Assembly (NCBI RefSeq): GCF_934725225.1
Contig: NZ_CAKVAM010000003.1
Coordinates: 310,001-374,000 of the forward strand
Reading direction: 5' to 3'
Origin: an uncultured Treponema sp.
GTDB taxonomy: Bacteria > Spirochaetota > Spirochaetia > Treponematales > Treponemataceae
Length of the DNA stretch: 64,000 nucleotides
Both the position numbers and the translations under genes were made by a program. This document shows positions 25,007 to 33,460 of the stretch, in pieces. A model generated the notes under the pieces. It saw nothing but the letters and a program-made list of their open reading frames with translations, did not search any database and was not told the DNA's origin. Every line of letters begins with the position of its first letter. The stretch's first letter is position 1.

Positions 25007-25705
25007 ATGAAAGAACTAAAGGCATTTATTCTGGCTGTATCGGTTTCGCTTGTTGTTTCGGCGGCGATTGTTTCCGTGGGACTTTCAAAAATCGCAAGAC
25101 CTGACAGGACTGTTACGGTGCGCGGACTTGCAGAAAAAGAAGTCGATGCTGACCTTGCTCTTTGGCCGCTCACATTCACGCTTGGAGCAAACAGCCTTCC
25201 GCAGCTTCAGAAGGACATTCTGGCAAAAACTCAGACTGTAAAGGAATATCTTGCAAGCCACGGACTTTCCGAAGAAGACTACACGGTTCAGTCGCCAAGC
25301 ATAACTGACAACACTGTCAATCCGTACATGGATCAGAATAAAATTCTTTACACTTACATTGCGCAGACCGTAGTTCTTGTTCGCTCCTCAAAAGTTGCTG
25401 AAGTAAAAAAAGCGCAGGACGATTCCCTTGACCTGATGAGCAGCGGAATCGCAGTTTCAAAAGACTACAACAGCAAGATTTCTTTTGAATTTACAAAACT
25501 GAATGACATAAAGCCGAAGATGATTGCCGAAGCGACAAAAAATGCGCGCACAGCAGCAGAACAATTTGCGCATGACTCCGGAAGCAAAGTCGGAAAAATC
25601 AAAAAAGCAACCCAGGGATTTTTCAGCATAGAGAACGCCGCCGAAGACCTTCAGGAAAAAAAGACAATCCGCGTTGTAACTACAGTCGAATATCTTTTAA
25701 AATAA
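25007..25705 (+). CDS. SIMPL (DUF541) domain protein, exported
   Basis: 232 residues. One N-terminal membrane anchor or signal (AFILAVSVSLVVSAAIVSVGL) is followed by a SIMPL domain: TVTVRGLAEKEVDADLALWP at its start and EQFAHDSGSKVGKIKKATQG near its end. Role in the envelope unknown. GGAGG precedes the ATG. It converges on tag with a shared terminator. Confidence 0.85.
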   Translation: MKELKAFILAVSVSLVVSAAIVSVGLSKIARPDRTVTVRGLAEKEVDADLALWPLTFTLGANSLPQLQKDILAKTQTVKEYLASHGLSEEDYTVQSPSITDNTVNPYMDQNKILYTYIAQTVVLVRSSKVAEVKKAQDDSLDLMSSGIAVSKDYNSKISFEFTKLNDIKPKMIAEATKNARTAAEQFAHDSGSKVGKIKKATQGFFSIENAAEDLQEKKTIRVVTTVEYLLK

Positions 25706-25738
25706 AATTGCCCGAGCATATCAGGCAACAACAAACAA

Positions 25739-25780
25739 AATCCGCCGCGGAAAAAACAGACTGTGGCGGATTATTTTTTT
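25739..25780. terminator. Shared terminator between SIMPL gene and tag
   Basis: AATCCGCC (25739-25746) pairs with GGCGGATT (25765-25772), followed by a run of T on the plus strand. The T run overlaps the stop codon of tag. Confidence 0.8.
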
Positions 25781-26466
25781 CAATCCCTGAACAAAAAGCA
25801 TTCTTCCCCATGCGAAAAAATTACGCCGATTGCCTGCAAGAATGAATAGACAATTGTGCTTCCCATGAATTTCATTCCGCGTTTTTTTAGTTCTGCGGAG
25901 ATTGAGTCTGAAAGACCGTTCGTCGCCTTGCCTGTCTCGTGAATTATTTTTATTCCGGAAAAATCGGATTTGTTCTTAGAATTTTCCTCAATGATTTCGA
26001 TTTTTGTATTCTTCTTTTCTGCCACGGAGTCATTGCATAAATATTCGTCCAAAAACTTTTTTATGAAACTAAAGAAACTTCCGTATTCAAGGCAAATCGT
26101 CCTGAAAATTCTTGCGTTTGAAATGCTCGACTTTATTTTTAGCCGGTTTCTTATGATTTTTGGATTTGCCAAAAGTTCAGCGATTTTTTCCTCGCCGTAG
26201 CCACAGACTTTTTCAAGGTCGAATCCGTCGTAGGCAGAACGGAAATCTTCACGCTTGTTCAAGACACATTCCCATGAAAGCCCCGCCTGAAAACTTTCGA
26301 GCGTCAGCATTTCAAAAAGATATTTGTCGTCCGTGCTTTTTTCGCTGAAACTTCCCCATTCATTGTCGTGGTAGTCAATATATTTCGGATTTTTAAGGTT
26401 GCACCAATTGCATCGCGGAAGATTTTTGTCAAAAAGATTTTTTGAATCTGACTCAGATGATGTCAT
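25780..26466 (-). CDS. tag: DNA-3-methyladenine glycosylase I
   Basis: 228 residues. CNWCNLKNPKYIDYHDNEWG gives the N-terminal zinc ligands, FQAGLSWECVLNKRE the substrate pocket, and FSHGEECF the C-terminal His/Cys pair. An insertion of about 40 polar residues (ENSKNKSDF and neighbours) makes it longer than the E. coli enzyme. It removes 3-methyladenine from DNA. It overlaps the ArsC-like gene by 14 bp. Confidence 0.92.
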   Translation of the reverse strand: MTSSESDSKNLFDKNLPRCNWCNLKNPKYIDYHDNEWGSFSEKSTDDKYLFEMLTLESFQAGLSWECVLNKREDFRSAYDGFDLEKVCGYGEEKIAELLANPKIIRNRLKIKSSISNARIFRTICLEYGSFFSFIKKFLDEYLCNDSVAEKKNTKIEIIEENSKNKSDFSGIKIIHETGKATNGLSDSISAELKKRGMKFMGSTIVYSFLQAIGVIFSHGEECFLFRD

Positions 26467-26818
26467 TTCCAGTTTTCCCAGATTTTTGGTTCAAGTCCGC
26501 AGGTCGCAGCATTTTTCCGTTACGGCAAACCGGAAGTTTCATCAAAAGCTGGTTTTCAAAAAGTTTTTCTTCCTTGTTAGCGTCATCAAGATATGCGAAC
26601 GAAGCGTAGTCTTTTGATTTTTTGTCCGCCAAAAGCTCGACCGCATCCGCACGTGAGCCAGCCGCGCGCGAAAGTGAATCCACAACGCTTTCAAATTCGC
26701 CCCGGCTCATAGCTTTTTCCTTTAAATCAACAAACTGAAAAGGAATCCGCCGCTCCTTGAACCACATCTGCGCCTTTTTTGTGTCAAAATTCCTTGTCGT
26801 CCCAAAAATCTGAATCAT
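26453..26818 (-). CDS. ArsC/Spx-family thioredoxin-fold protein lacking the catalytic cysteine
   Basis: 121 residues. The fold signature is clear (IQIFGTTRNFDTKKAQMWF, then IPFQFVDLKE, and C-terminal LMKLPVCRNGKMLRP). Family enzymes have Cys in the loop after the first strand (CGTCRKA). Here the loop is GTTRNFD, so arsenate reduction of the usual type is not possible. It is operonic with tag. Confidence 0.8.
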   Translation of the reverse strand: MIQIFGTTRNFDTKKAQMWFKERRIPFQFVDLKEKAMSRGEFESVVDSLSRAAGSRADAVELLADKKSKDYASFAYLDDANKEEKLFENQLLMKLPVCRNGKMLRPADLNQKSGKTGNDII

Positions 26819-26890
26819 GCGGAGATTATAGCAGAAATCTGGCGGAAGTTATAGAACACGCAACTTGTTTCTAAAGCCGCAAAATTTCGC

Positions 26891-26896
26891 TATAAT
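26891..26896 (+). promoter_or_regulatory. Consensus -10 box nine bases before an ATG
   Basis: TATAAT lies at 26891-26896 and the ATG at 26906. A transcript starting about seven bases after the box would have almost no leader. No ribosome site is present. Confidence 0.5.
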
Positions 26897-26905
26897 CTTT
26901 TTATT

Positions 26906-27490
26906 ATGAATACGAACGAAAATAAAAATGCAACTCTTTCTGAAATTTCACGCCAGACGGAAAAGATAATCGCTGAGCTGCTCGATTCCCATCCGCAGAA
27001 AGCCGGCTCGGTTTTTGTAATCGGCTGCTCGACGAGCGAAGTTGCGGGCGGCTCAATCGGAAAGGACTCGAGCGCGGAAATCGGAAAAGCGATTTTTGAG
27101 ACTGCAAACAGAATTTTGTCTGAAAAAGGAATTTTTCTTGCGTGCCAGTGCTGTGAGCATTTAAACCGCGCGCTTGTTGTTGAGTGCGAGTGCGCAGAAA
27201 AATACGGACTTGACGAGGTGAGCGTTGTTCCGTGGATTCACGGAGGCGGCTCGTTTGCGACTGCGGCTTACTACGGATTCAAGGAGCCGGTCGTCGTTGA
27301 GCATATAAAGGCGGCGGCTGGAATCGACATTGGAAGCACGCTGATTGGAATGCACTTGAAAGAAGTCGCGGTTCCAGTCCACCCGGAGCAGAAATTCGTC
27401 GGCAAGGCTTACGTTACGGCGGCTTACTCACGGCCGAAACTCATTGGTGGCGCGCGGGCAAGATACACAGCGGAAAAGCAAGAACCGTAA
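26906..27490 (+). CDS. UPF0340/TIGR01440 family protein (YwlG-like)
   Basis: 194 residues, full length for the family. Recognisable segments are GCSTSEVAGGSIGKDSS, LACQCCEHLNRALVVE and IDIGSTLIGMHLKEVAVPV. The biochemical role is not established. The stop codon lies inside the first palindrome of the 41-bp array that follows. Confidence 0.88.
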   Translation: MNTNENKNATLSEISRQTEKIIAELLDSHPQKAGSVFVIGCSTSEVAGGSIGKDSSAEIGKAIFETANRILSEKGIFLACQCCEHLNRALVVECECAEKYGLDEVSVVPWIHGGGSFATAAYYGFKEPVVVEHIKAAAGIDIGSTLIGMHLKEVAVPVHPEQKFVGKAYVTAAYSRPKLIGGARARYTAEKQEP

Positions 27491-27741
27491 CGTTTTGAAA
27501 AATTACTTGCTGGCAAAGAACGTTACGATAACGCAAGCAGAAATCGTGTGCGGACAGCAAACGTTAAAATAACGCTAGCTGAAATTGCTTGCGGTCAAGG
27601 AAAATCAAAATAACGTTTGAAGAAATTATGTCATGTCGGGGAACATTACTATAACGTTTAGAGAAATCATCTGCGGTCGGTCAGCGTTAAAATAACGCTT
27701 CGAGAAATTACATAAAATCAGCAAACGTTATTTTAATGCCC
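27481..27741. repeat. 41-bp tandem palindrome array A (CGTTA-N3-TAACG)
   Basis: TAACG (TAATG in the last copy) recurs at 27488, 27529, 27570, 27611, 27652, 27693 and 27734, exactly 41 bp each time. In most units CGTTA precedes it by three bases. GAAAT lies 11 bp after the start of TAACG, then TGCGG-like words. The other parts of the units vary. The array starts in the stop codon of the gene upstream and fills most of the 365-bp gap. Confidence 0.9.
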
Positions 27742-27855
27742 ATAGAAGTTTCGGCCGACTTATTTCTTCGAATTTTCCTTAATTGACAATTTCCATAAAA
27801 AGTAGTTTTATATAAAAAGACTTTATAAAATAACATAATGTTTTTAGGAGTTATT

Positions 27856-28281
27856 ATGTATTTATCAAAAAAATCGAAAGTTGTACTAGTTGCGCTCATG
27901 GTTTCAGCTTCATCTTGCTTCGCCCAGAAATGGAAAAGCCTTGTAAATGGAATTGAAGGCAGAGTCGGCGGAAAAAACAATTCACAGACAACAGAACAAA
28001 CTCAGGCAATCGAACAAACAGAAACAAACAATGCCAAGAAAAATACTGCAAAACTTTCAAACAATCCTCAAGTTCAGAAAAAAGCCGCTTATCTTACAAA
28101 AGCCGAAGTCGCGCTAAACTCAAAAGATTACAATACTGCCGCAGAAAACTACAACAAAGCTGTAAAAACAAAGCTTCCGTCGAACGTTGACAAATCTGAC
28201 GCCGACATACTTAACACTTGGACAAAAGAAATCTATGCAAGGCTTCAATATAACAATATCAAAAGTTTTACAAACAGATAA
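27856..28281 (+). CDS. Small exported protein
   Basis: 141 residues with a signal peptide (MYLSKKSKVVLVALMVSASSC, then FAQ). The mature part is Gln/Thr/Asn-rich, then helical with a TPR-like segment (YLTKAEVALNSKDYNTAAENY). The start at 27856 is set by AGGAG. No family recognised. Confidence 0.72.
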   Translation: MYLSKKSKVVLVALMVSASSCFAQKWKSLVNGIEGRVGGKNNSQTTEQTQAIEQTETNNAKKNTAKLSNNPQVQKKAAYLTKAEVALNSKDYNTAAENYNKAVKTKLPSNVDKSDADILNTWTKEIYARLQYNNIKSFTNR

Positions 28282-28293
28282 CTTTTAACAGAA

Positions 28294-28329
28294 CCCGGTT
28301 TTCACAATGTGAAGCCGGGATTTTTTTTT
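28294..28329 (+). terminator. Terminator of the small exported protein gene
   Basis: CCCGGTTTTCAC pairs with GTGAAGCCGGG (one bulge) and is followed by nine T. The structured element at 28330 starts at the next base. Confidence 0.85.
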
Positions 28330-28432
28330 GCGTTCCCTGCCTTGCGGCAGGTCGGGCTTTCCGCACTTCGCTATCCGCTCATCCTTGCGCTACGCTACAG
28401 GACTGCTCCACAGGTGCTACAATCCCTAACGC
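28330..28432 (-). repeat. Structured intergenic element, copy a
   Basis: Read on the minus strand it starts GCGTTAGGGATTGTAG, carries GAGCGGATAGCGAAGTGCGG and AAAGCCCGACC, then a CTGCC-GCAA-GGCAG hairpin, and ends GGGAACGC. The ends GCGTT and AACGC are complementary. It lies downstream of the convergent MATE gene. Confidence 0.75.
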
Positions 28433-28447
28433 ATTAAGCATTAATCA

Positions 28448-29839
28448 TTACAAATTGCATTCCATCTTCCCCATTTCCGCGCGCAGAAAAATCACAGCAA
28501 CCACGAACGAAACTGCATCGCTTATGAGCGCGCTCCAGAGCATTGTCACAATATTTTTGCTCACGGTGGCAAGAATAATTGAAGCCGGAACAAAAACTAT
28601 CACGTCTCGGAGCAAAGCGAGAAGCGTTGATTTTCCGCTTTTTCCGATTGACTGCAAGATTATCGCCGAGGACTTTATGAAGCATGTCATTATGATTCCG
28701 CTCAAAAAGATTCTTACGCAAAGCCGCGCATATTCAATATATTCAGGCGGGTTGCCTTTTCCGAAAATTGAAATCACCAAATCCGGAAGGAATTCAAAAA
28801 TCAGGAAAACCACAGCGCCGATTGCAAGCACAAGACGAAGAATTACACGGGCAGTTTCCTTTACGCGCGCAAAGTTTCCGGCTCCCATATTGAATCCGAT
28901 AATCGGCTGGCCGCCCAAGCTGATTCCAATCACAACGGAAATAACAATTCCGAAAACTTTCATAACGATTCCAACGACCGCAAGCGGAATCACAGAGCCG
29001 AAAGCCTCGCCGGTGCTTGCGAAAGTTCCGTAGCCGTATTTTGAAAGAAGATTGTTGTTCACGGCGATTACTATCACGATTGAAAGCTGAACAATAAGAG
29101 ACGCCATTCCAATCATTGAAATTCGGGCAAGCAAAATAAAATCAGGCTTAAGACATTTAAGGCTGAGGCGGAAATTCTTTGAGCGGAAAATGTAAAAAAT
29201 GCTCATCGCAAAAGTCAAAATCTGCCCGATTACAGTCGCAATCGCAGCACCTTTCACGCCCATTCCAAAGACGAAAATAAAAACCGGATCAAGAATAATG
29301 TTCGAAACCGCGCCAACAAGAGTGCAAGTCATCGCGAATTTCGGCGAGCCGTCCGCACGGATTGCGCCGTTCAATCCCTGGCCAATCATATAGAAAGGAA
29401 GCCCCATGCAGATCACCGTAAAATACTCGTTCGCAAAATCGTAGCAGAGCTTTTCACTTGGATTCGCGCCGAAAACCGCAAGAATCTGGTTCTTGAACAA
29501 AAATCCAAAAGCGCAAAGCAAAACCGAAAGAATAACCAGAAACGAAAATCCAGTTCCAACGCACTTGTCCGCCTTTTCCCTGTTCTTCTCGCCGAGCGAA
29601 AGGCTGAACATCGCCGCCGAGCCGTCTCCCACAAGAAGCGAAAGTCCCAAAGCCAGAACTGTAAAGGGATAGACGATATTGGTCGCCGCGTTTCCGAATG
29701 CGCCCGCACTGCTCCACCCGATAAAAATCTGGTCAACAATATTGTACAAAGCCGCAACCAGCATGCTGATTACACACGGAACGGCGAAATGCCGCACAAG
29801 CCGCCCGATTTTCTCGCTCCCCAAATCATAATTTTTCAT
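28448..29839 (-). CDS. MATE-family efflux transporter
   Basis: 463 residues with twelve predicted membrane segments in two halves. Typical features are YNIVDQIFIGW in helix 1, NAATNIVYPF, and the matching second-half FNMGAGNFARV. It exports cationic drugs or metabolites using a Na+ or H+ gradient. The substrate is not known. GAGGTG precedes the ATG. Confidence 0.9.
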   Translation of the reverse strand: MKNYDLGSEKIGRLVRHFAVPCVISMLVAALYNIVDQIFIGWSSAGAFGNAATNIVYPFTVLALGLSLLVGDGSAAMFSLSLGEKNREKADKCVGTGFSFLVILSVLLCAFGFLFKNQILAVFGANPSEKLCYDFANEYFTVICMGLPFYMIGQGLNGAIRADGSPKFAMTCTLVGAVSNIILDPVFIFVFGMGVKGAAIATVIGQILTFAMSIFYIFRSKNFRLSLKCLKPDFILLARISMIGMASLIVQLSIVIVIAVNNNLLSKYGYGTFASTGEAFGSVIPLAVVGIVMKVFGIVISVVIGISLGGQPIIGFNMGAGNFARVKETARVILRLVLAIGAVVFLIFEFLPDLVISIFGKGNPPEYIEYARLCVRIFLSGIIMTCFIKSSAIILQSIGKSGKSTLLALLRDVIVFVPASIILATVSKNIVTMLWSALISDAVSFVVAVIFLRAEMGKMECNL

Positions 29840-29881
29840 AATTCACCTCAAGAAAAAAAACACAATCCATTAAACAAAAAA

Positions 29882-29927
29882 AGCAGCCTAAAAACGCGCC
29901 CGAACTGGACTTACGCTTTTGGCTGCT
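29882..29927 (-). terminator. Terminator of the two-component operon
   Basis: AGCAGCC (29882-29888) pairs with GGCTGCT (29921-29927), and the stem extends through TAAAA/TTTT. On the minus strand a run of T follows. It is downstream of array D, so array D is in the transcribed 3' region. Confidence 0.65.
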
Positions 29928-30010
29928 CGTTAGATTGCATTTGAATTTTTAATTTCGCCTATCCTAGCAGATTTTTTGATTTTGTGTAAGCGATGAGAAG
30001 AAAATAAAAT

Positions 30011-30214
30011 TTTTGCATGAGCCCAAAATACGCTGAGAAGCTCGTAAAAGTTTTCGAACGAGTTAAAAGTGCGTTGGGCGGCTCACAAAATTTTCCGAAC
30101 GACCAAAAAATGCGTTGGGCAACTCGTAAATTTTTCCGAACGAGCCAAAAGTACGCTGGGCAGGCCGTGAAAGTTTTCGAACGAGTTAAAAGTGCGTTTG
30201 GCCATTGCGTAAAA
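30011..30214. repeat. 41-bp tandem palindrome array D
   Basis: CGAACGA-type blocks start at 30055, 30096, 30137 and 30178 (spacing exactly 41), with a diverged first unit at 30014. Junctions read CTCGTAAAAG-TTTTCGAACGAG, an imperfect palindrome. Each unit also has a GTGCG/TACGC word and a following TGGGC. It starts within a few bases of the kinase stop codon. Confidence 0.85.
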
Positions 30215-30217
30215 ACC

Positions 30218-31576
30218 CTACACCGCCACCGAAAAGCACACACAATTCTCGCCTTTTTCAGTTTTTGTGTTCTGCACTTCGATTTTTCCGCCGTGGAGGC
30301 TTGCGATTGCCTGCGCGATTGAAAGTCCAAGCCCAGAGCCTGCCGTGCTTCTTGAGCGGTCGCCGCGGTAAAGCCGGTCGAAAACGTGGGGAATGTCTTC
30401 CTCACTGATTGCGCCTGTGTTAAGCACGGAGATTTTCGCGCGTTTTTCAGCCTGTTCTTCAATTTCAAGCGTAACCTCGCCGCCGTCCGCCGTGTACTGG
30501 AACGCGTTCTGCAGAAGATTCGAGACGCACCGCATAAGAAGAAGCGGGTCTGCCTTAAAGTCAAAGTCTTTTGCGCAATTTTTTTCCACGCTGAATTTTA
30601 TGTTCTTCTTTTTTGCAAGGAGCGCAAACCGGGATGAGACATCGTCTGCAAATTTCCATGCGTTCACGTCCGCAGGCGAAATTTTCATTTCCGGGGACTC
30701 AAAGCGGCTCAAGTCCTGAAGATTCCACACGAGTTTTTCAATCAGCGTAAGCTCGGAGTAAAGGGCGGAAAAACGCTCTGCCGTAGCCTCAAGAACTCCG
30801 TCGTTCATTCCCTCAACCTGCATTTTCACCGCCGTAAGCGGAGTGCGCAAATCGTGCGAGATGTCCTGCATCCACTGCCTGCGCAAAGTCTCCTCGTGCA
30901 AAAGCCGTGCCTTCAGCTTTTTGACCGAATCCAGAATCCTGTCGAACTCGTTCACGCCAAGAGCCGCCATGTCCTTTTTCATCAAGTCCGGGGAAGAGAT
31001 GTAGTCTGCAAGAGAGCGCGCCTTTTTTGAGAGCATCGTCGAAATCAGAACGGAAAGAGCAATCGTGATTGAAACTGCAAGAGCGATTCCTGCAAAAAGC
31101 CCTTTTTCCATTGTGGAGACAAAAATTCTGTTCGCCTTGTACGCCAGAAACCCGACGTTGTCCGCGCAAAGATAGCCTATTGTCTCGCCGCCGTCCTTTA
31201 TCTGGACAGGAGAATTGAGCGATAGGAAAGTTGAAAGCGAGCCGACCGATTTTTCAACTTCGTCCTGAGTGCTGACCTTTCCTTTTTCAAGAAGAAGAAC
31301 GGGCTTTTTGTTCCTGTCAAAAATGTAGATGTAAAGAGAATCCGTTGTGTAAGGCATTACGGCTTTTTCAAGCTCGGAAGCGGAAAGGCTTCCCGTAAGC
31401 CTGTACGTTTTTGAGATTGCCGGAAGAATCAGAGAGACAAAGTCGTCCCTTTTGTCCGCGTTCCAGTCGTTTATCGAGCGGCTCACCGACACCGTAAAAA
31501 TTACGGACATCGCGGCGATTACGGCAAAAGAGGCGGCGATAAATCCTGTAAGAATCCGTGCAAAAATCGACTTCAT
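30218..31576 (-). CDS. Sensor histidine kinase
   Basis: 452 residues. Membrane segments are at about 9-31 and 158-180 with a periplasmic sensor region between. A HAMP-like linker follows, then HisKA with the phospho-acceptor H241 (ISHDLRTPLT). The ATPase domain contains NLLQNAFQYT, DRLYRGDRS and SGLGLSIAQAI. It lies three bases after the response regulator gene, whose protein it should phosphorylate. Signal unknown. Confidence 0.92.
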   Translation of the reverse strand: MKSIFARILTGFIAASFAVIAAMSVIFTVSVSRSINDWNADKRDDFVSLILPAISKTYRLTGSLSASELEKAVMPYTTDSLYIYIFDRNKKPVLLLEKGKVSTQDEVEKSVGSLSTFLSLNSPVQIKDGGETIGYLCADNVGFLAYKANRIFVSTMEKGLFAGIALAVSITIALSVLISTMLSKKARSLADYISSPDLMKKDMAALGVNEFDRILDSVKKLKARLLHEETLRRQWMQDISHDLRTPLTAVKMQVEGMNDGVLEATAERFSALYSELTLIEKLVWNLQDLSRFESPEMKISPADVNAWKFADDVSSRFALLAKKKNIKFSVEKNCAKDFDFKADPLLLMRCVSNLLQNAFQYTADGGEVTLEIEEQAEKRAKISVLNTGAISEEDIPHVFDRLYRGDRSRSTAGSGLGLSIAQAIASLHGGKIEVQNTKTEKGENCVCFSVAV

Positions 31577-31579
31577 TTT

Positions 31580-32281
31580 CTATTTTTTGGAATCCGCCTT
31601 TATTCCGCTGAACCTGTAGCCGAAGCCCCTTACGGTTGAAATCCACTGCTGCCCGATTTTTGAGCGCAAGTTCGCCATGTGTGTGTCTATCGTTCTCTCC
31701 GAGCCTTCAAAAAAATAGTTCAGGCATTCGCCCAAAAGCTGCTCACGCGAGACAACCTGCCCCGCGTTCGACGCAAGATACAAGAGGATTTTCCATTCTG
31801 TTGAAGTAAGCTCCGCAGCGTTTCCGTCAACGCTCACGCTGTGCTTCGCCTCGTCAATAATAACGGTCGAGTTTCCGCTCTTCCATTCGCCCGAAGCAGT
31901 GCTTTTTCCGCTGTCTGTTTTTCCGCTTCTTCTTAAAAGCGCGTGAACACGAAGAACAAGCTCCTTTGCCGAGAAAGGCTTGCATATGTAGTCGTCCGCG
32001 CCAAGTTCGAATCCTAAAATTCTGTCGGACTCGGAATCCTTTGCGGTCAAAAAAATAAGCGGAATGTCGCTTGTCGCCCTTATTTCCTTTGCGAGCGCGA
32101 ATCCGCTTCCGTCAGGGAGCATAACGTCAAGAATCGCAAGGTCGGCCGTCTCCCTTTTTACCGCGTCCAGAACGCCCGAAACTCCGCCGAATTCAAGCGT
32201 CTTGTAGCCGTCAAGCTTCAGGTAGCCAGAAACAGCATCGCGAATCAGAGAGTTGTCCTCAACAATTATCACGCAGGCCAT
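31580..32281 (-). CDS. OmpR-family response regulator
   Basis: 233 residues. The receiver has acidic ED (8-9), phospho-acceptor D52 (LAILDVMLPDG), Thr and Lys (FLTAKD, CKPFSAKE). The winged-helix output carries ELTSTEWKILLYL and TIDTHMANLRSKIG. It is central in a three-gene unit with an exported protein upstream and the kinase downstream. Confidence 0.93.
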   Translation of the reverse strand: MACVIIVEDNSLIRDAVSGYLKLDGYKTLEFGGVSGVLDAVKRETADLAILDVMLPDGSGFALAKEIRATSDIPLIFLTAKDSESDRILGFELGADDYICKPFSAKELVLRVHALLRRSGKTDSGKSTASGEWKSGNSTVIIDEAKHSVSVDGNAAELTSTEWKILLYLASNAGQVVSREQLLGECLNYFFEGSERTIDTHMANLRSKIGQQWISTVRGFGYRFSGIKADSKK

Positions 32282-32284
32282 TTT

Positions 32285-33235
32285 TCAGTTTTCCTTTTTT
32301 TCAGATGAAGATGAAGCAGAAGCCGCAGAAGAAGATGATGATGAAACTGGCGCATTGTACACAAAATTCCGCATTATGATTCCAGACGGATTTTTTTCAA
32401 GCACAATGTTTCCTTTCCAGTCGTAGAAGAATTCTTTTTCAGAGACAGTTTTTCCTTCCGCATTTTTAAGAACCGAGCGAATCATATTTCCAGCGGAAAA
32501 AGTCCGTGTCTCCTCAGTCTTCAGGCTTCCGTCCGCGCCGAGCGTTTTTATTGAAGAAGCCTTTCCGTTTGAATACGAGTAGTTCACGCTCTCGTAAAAT
32601 CCGCTTGCGTCATAGTTTTTTTCCTGCGCCAAAGTTGAGTCCGCATTGTAGATATATTCAACACGCTTGAAAAGTTTTCCGTCAGCATAGAACGAAGAAT
32701 AATCTTTTACGCGTCCATCCTCGGTGTAGATGTATTTTTCAGTAAAGTTCAATGTGCCTGCCGCGGAATAAGTCTTGCATTCAGAAAGCCGGGATTTTTC
32801 GTTGTAGAAATATTCCGCGCGCCACTCTATCTCGCCGCTTCCTGAATAAGAAGTCTCGCTTGCAAGAAGCCCCTTTTCGCCGTAGCCGTAGGAATAACGC
32901 CACTTCACGTTTTTTGACGAGTCAAGCCCGGTGATTTCTGAAATCTTTCCGTCATCAAGAAATTTCCGCCCGACAACAGTTTTTTCAGAGCCGTCATCGT
33001 TGAACTGTGTTTCCTTTGAAATCCGCCCGTCCGCAAATTCAAGAACACTGTATTTTTTTAGCGTGTCTGGAGAAGTTCCTCGATATTCTGTGACGGAAAA
33101 AGGCGAGCCGCTGAATTTAGGAGAGGTAGCCAATGTGTTTTTTGAAACTGAAACCGTGTTCTGCGGAAAAACTTCCGCGCCTACAAAAAAAAGAACGGAA
33201 ACAAATATTAAACAAAAAAGACGGGATGATTTCAT
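32285..33235 (-). CDS. Exported protein with YD/MORN-like beta repeats
   Basis: About 316 residues with a signal peptide ending near GAEVFPQ. The body has repeated units of about 20-24 residues ending in aromatic-Tyr patterns (YSYGYGEKGLL, YFYNEKSRL, YIYTEDGRV, YIYNADSTL, YSYSNGKAS). A Ser/Ala-rich tail follows. As first gene of the two-component operon it may be the ligand-sensing partner or a target of the system. ATG at 33235 has GAGGA upstream. Confidence 0.7.
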   Translation of the reverse strand: MKSSRLFCLIFVSVLFFVGAEVFPQNTVSVSKNTLATSPKFSGSPFSVTEYRGTSPDTLKKYSVLEFADGRISKETQFNDDGSEKTVVGRKFLDDGKISEITGLDSSKNVKWRYSYGYGEKGLLASETSYSGSGEIEWRAEYFYNEKSRLSECKTYSAAGTLNFTEKYIYTEDGRVKDYSSFYADGKLFKRVEYIYNADSTLAQEKNYDASGFYESVNYSYSNGKASSIKTLGADGSLKTEETRTFSAGNMIRSVLKNAEGKTVSEKEFFYDWKGNIVLEKNPSGIIMRNFVYNAPVSSSSSSAASASSSSEKKEN

Positions 33236-33404
33236 TTTAATCCTCAAGTACGTGATTTTCTTCTATTATATATAAATGCAAAATACGATTTCAAGATACA
33301 AAAGCGGTTATAAATCTATTAAAAGTTAAAAACAAAAACCAAACTGAAAAACATTTGCACAAACTAAACACACAATTCGTTTTTCAGTTTGATTTCTGCT
33401 GGCG

Positions 33405-33440
33405 AAAGTTGATTTTTTAATAATTCAAAAAATCGACTTT
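33405..33440 (-). terminator. Hairpin after the small lipoprotein gene
   Basis: AAAGTTGATTTTTT and AAAAAATCGACTTT form a 14-bp stem with one G-T pair. It lies 20 bp past the stop at 33461. The run of T is within the stem. Confidence 0.5.
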
Positions 33441-33460
33441 CTGCCAATTTTAGCAAATTT

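Noticed and set aside
29959..30564. Open frames of about 200 and 100 codons across array D on both strands
   Set aside because: They translate the 41-bp repeats and the antisense of the kinase gene. The period is not a multiple of three, so no consistent peptide repeat arises.
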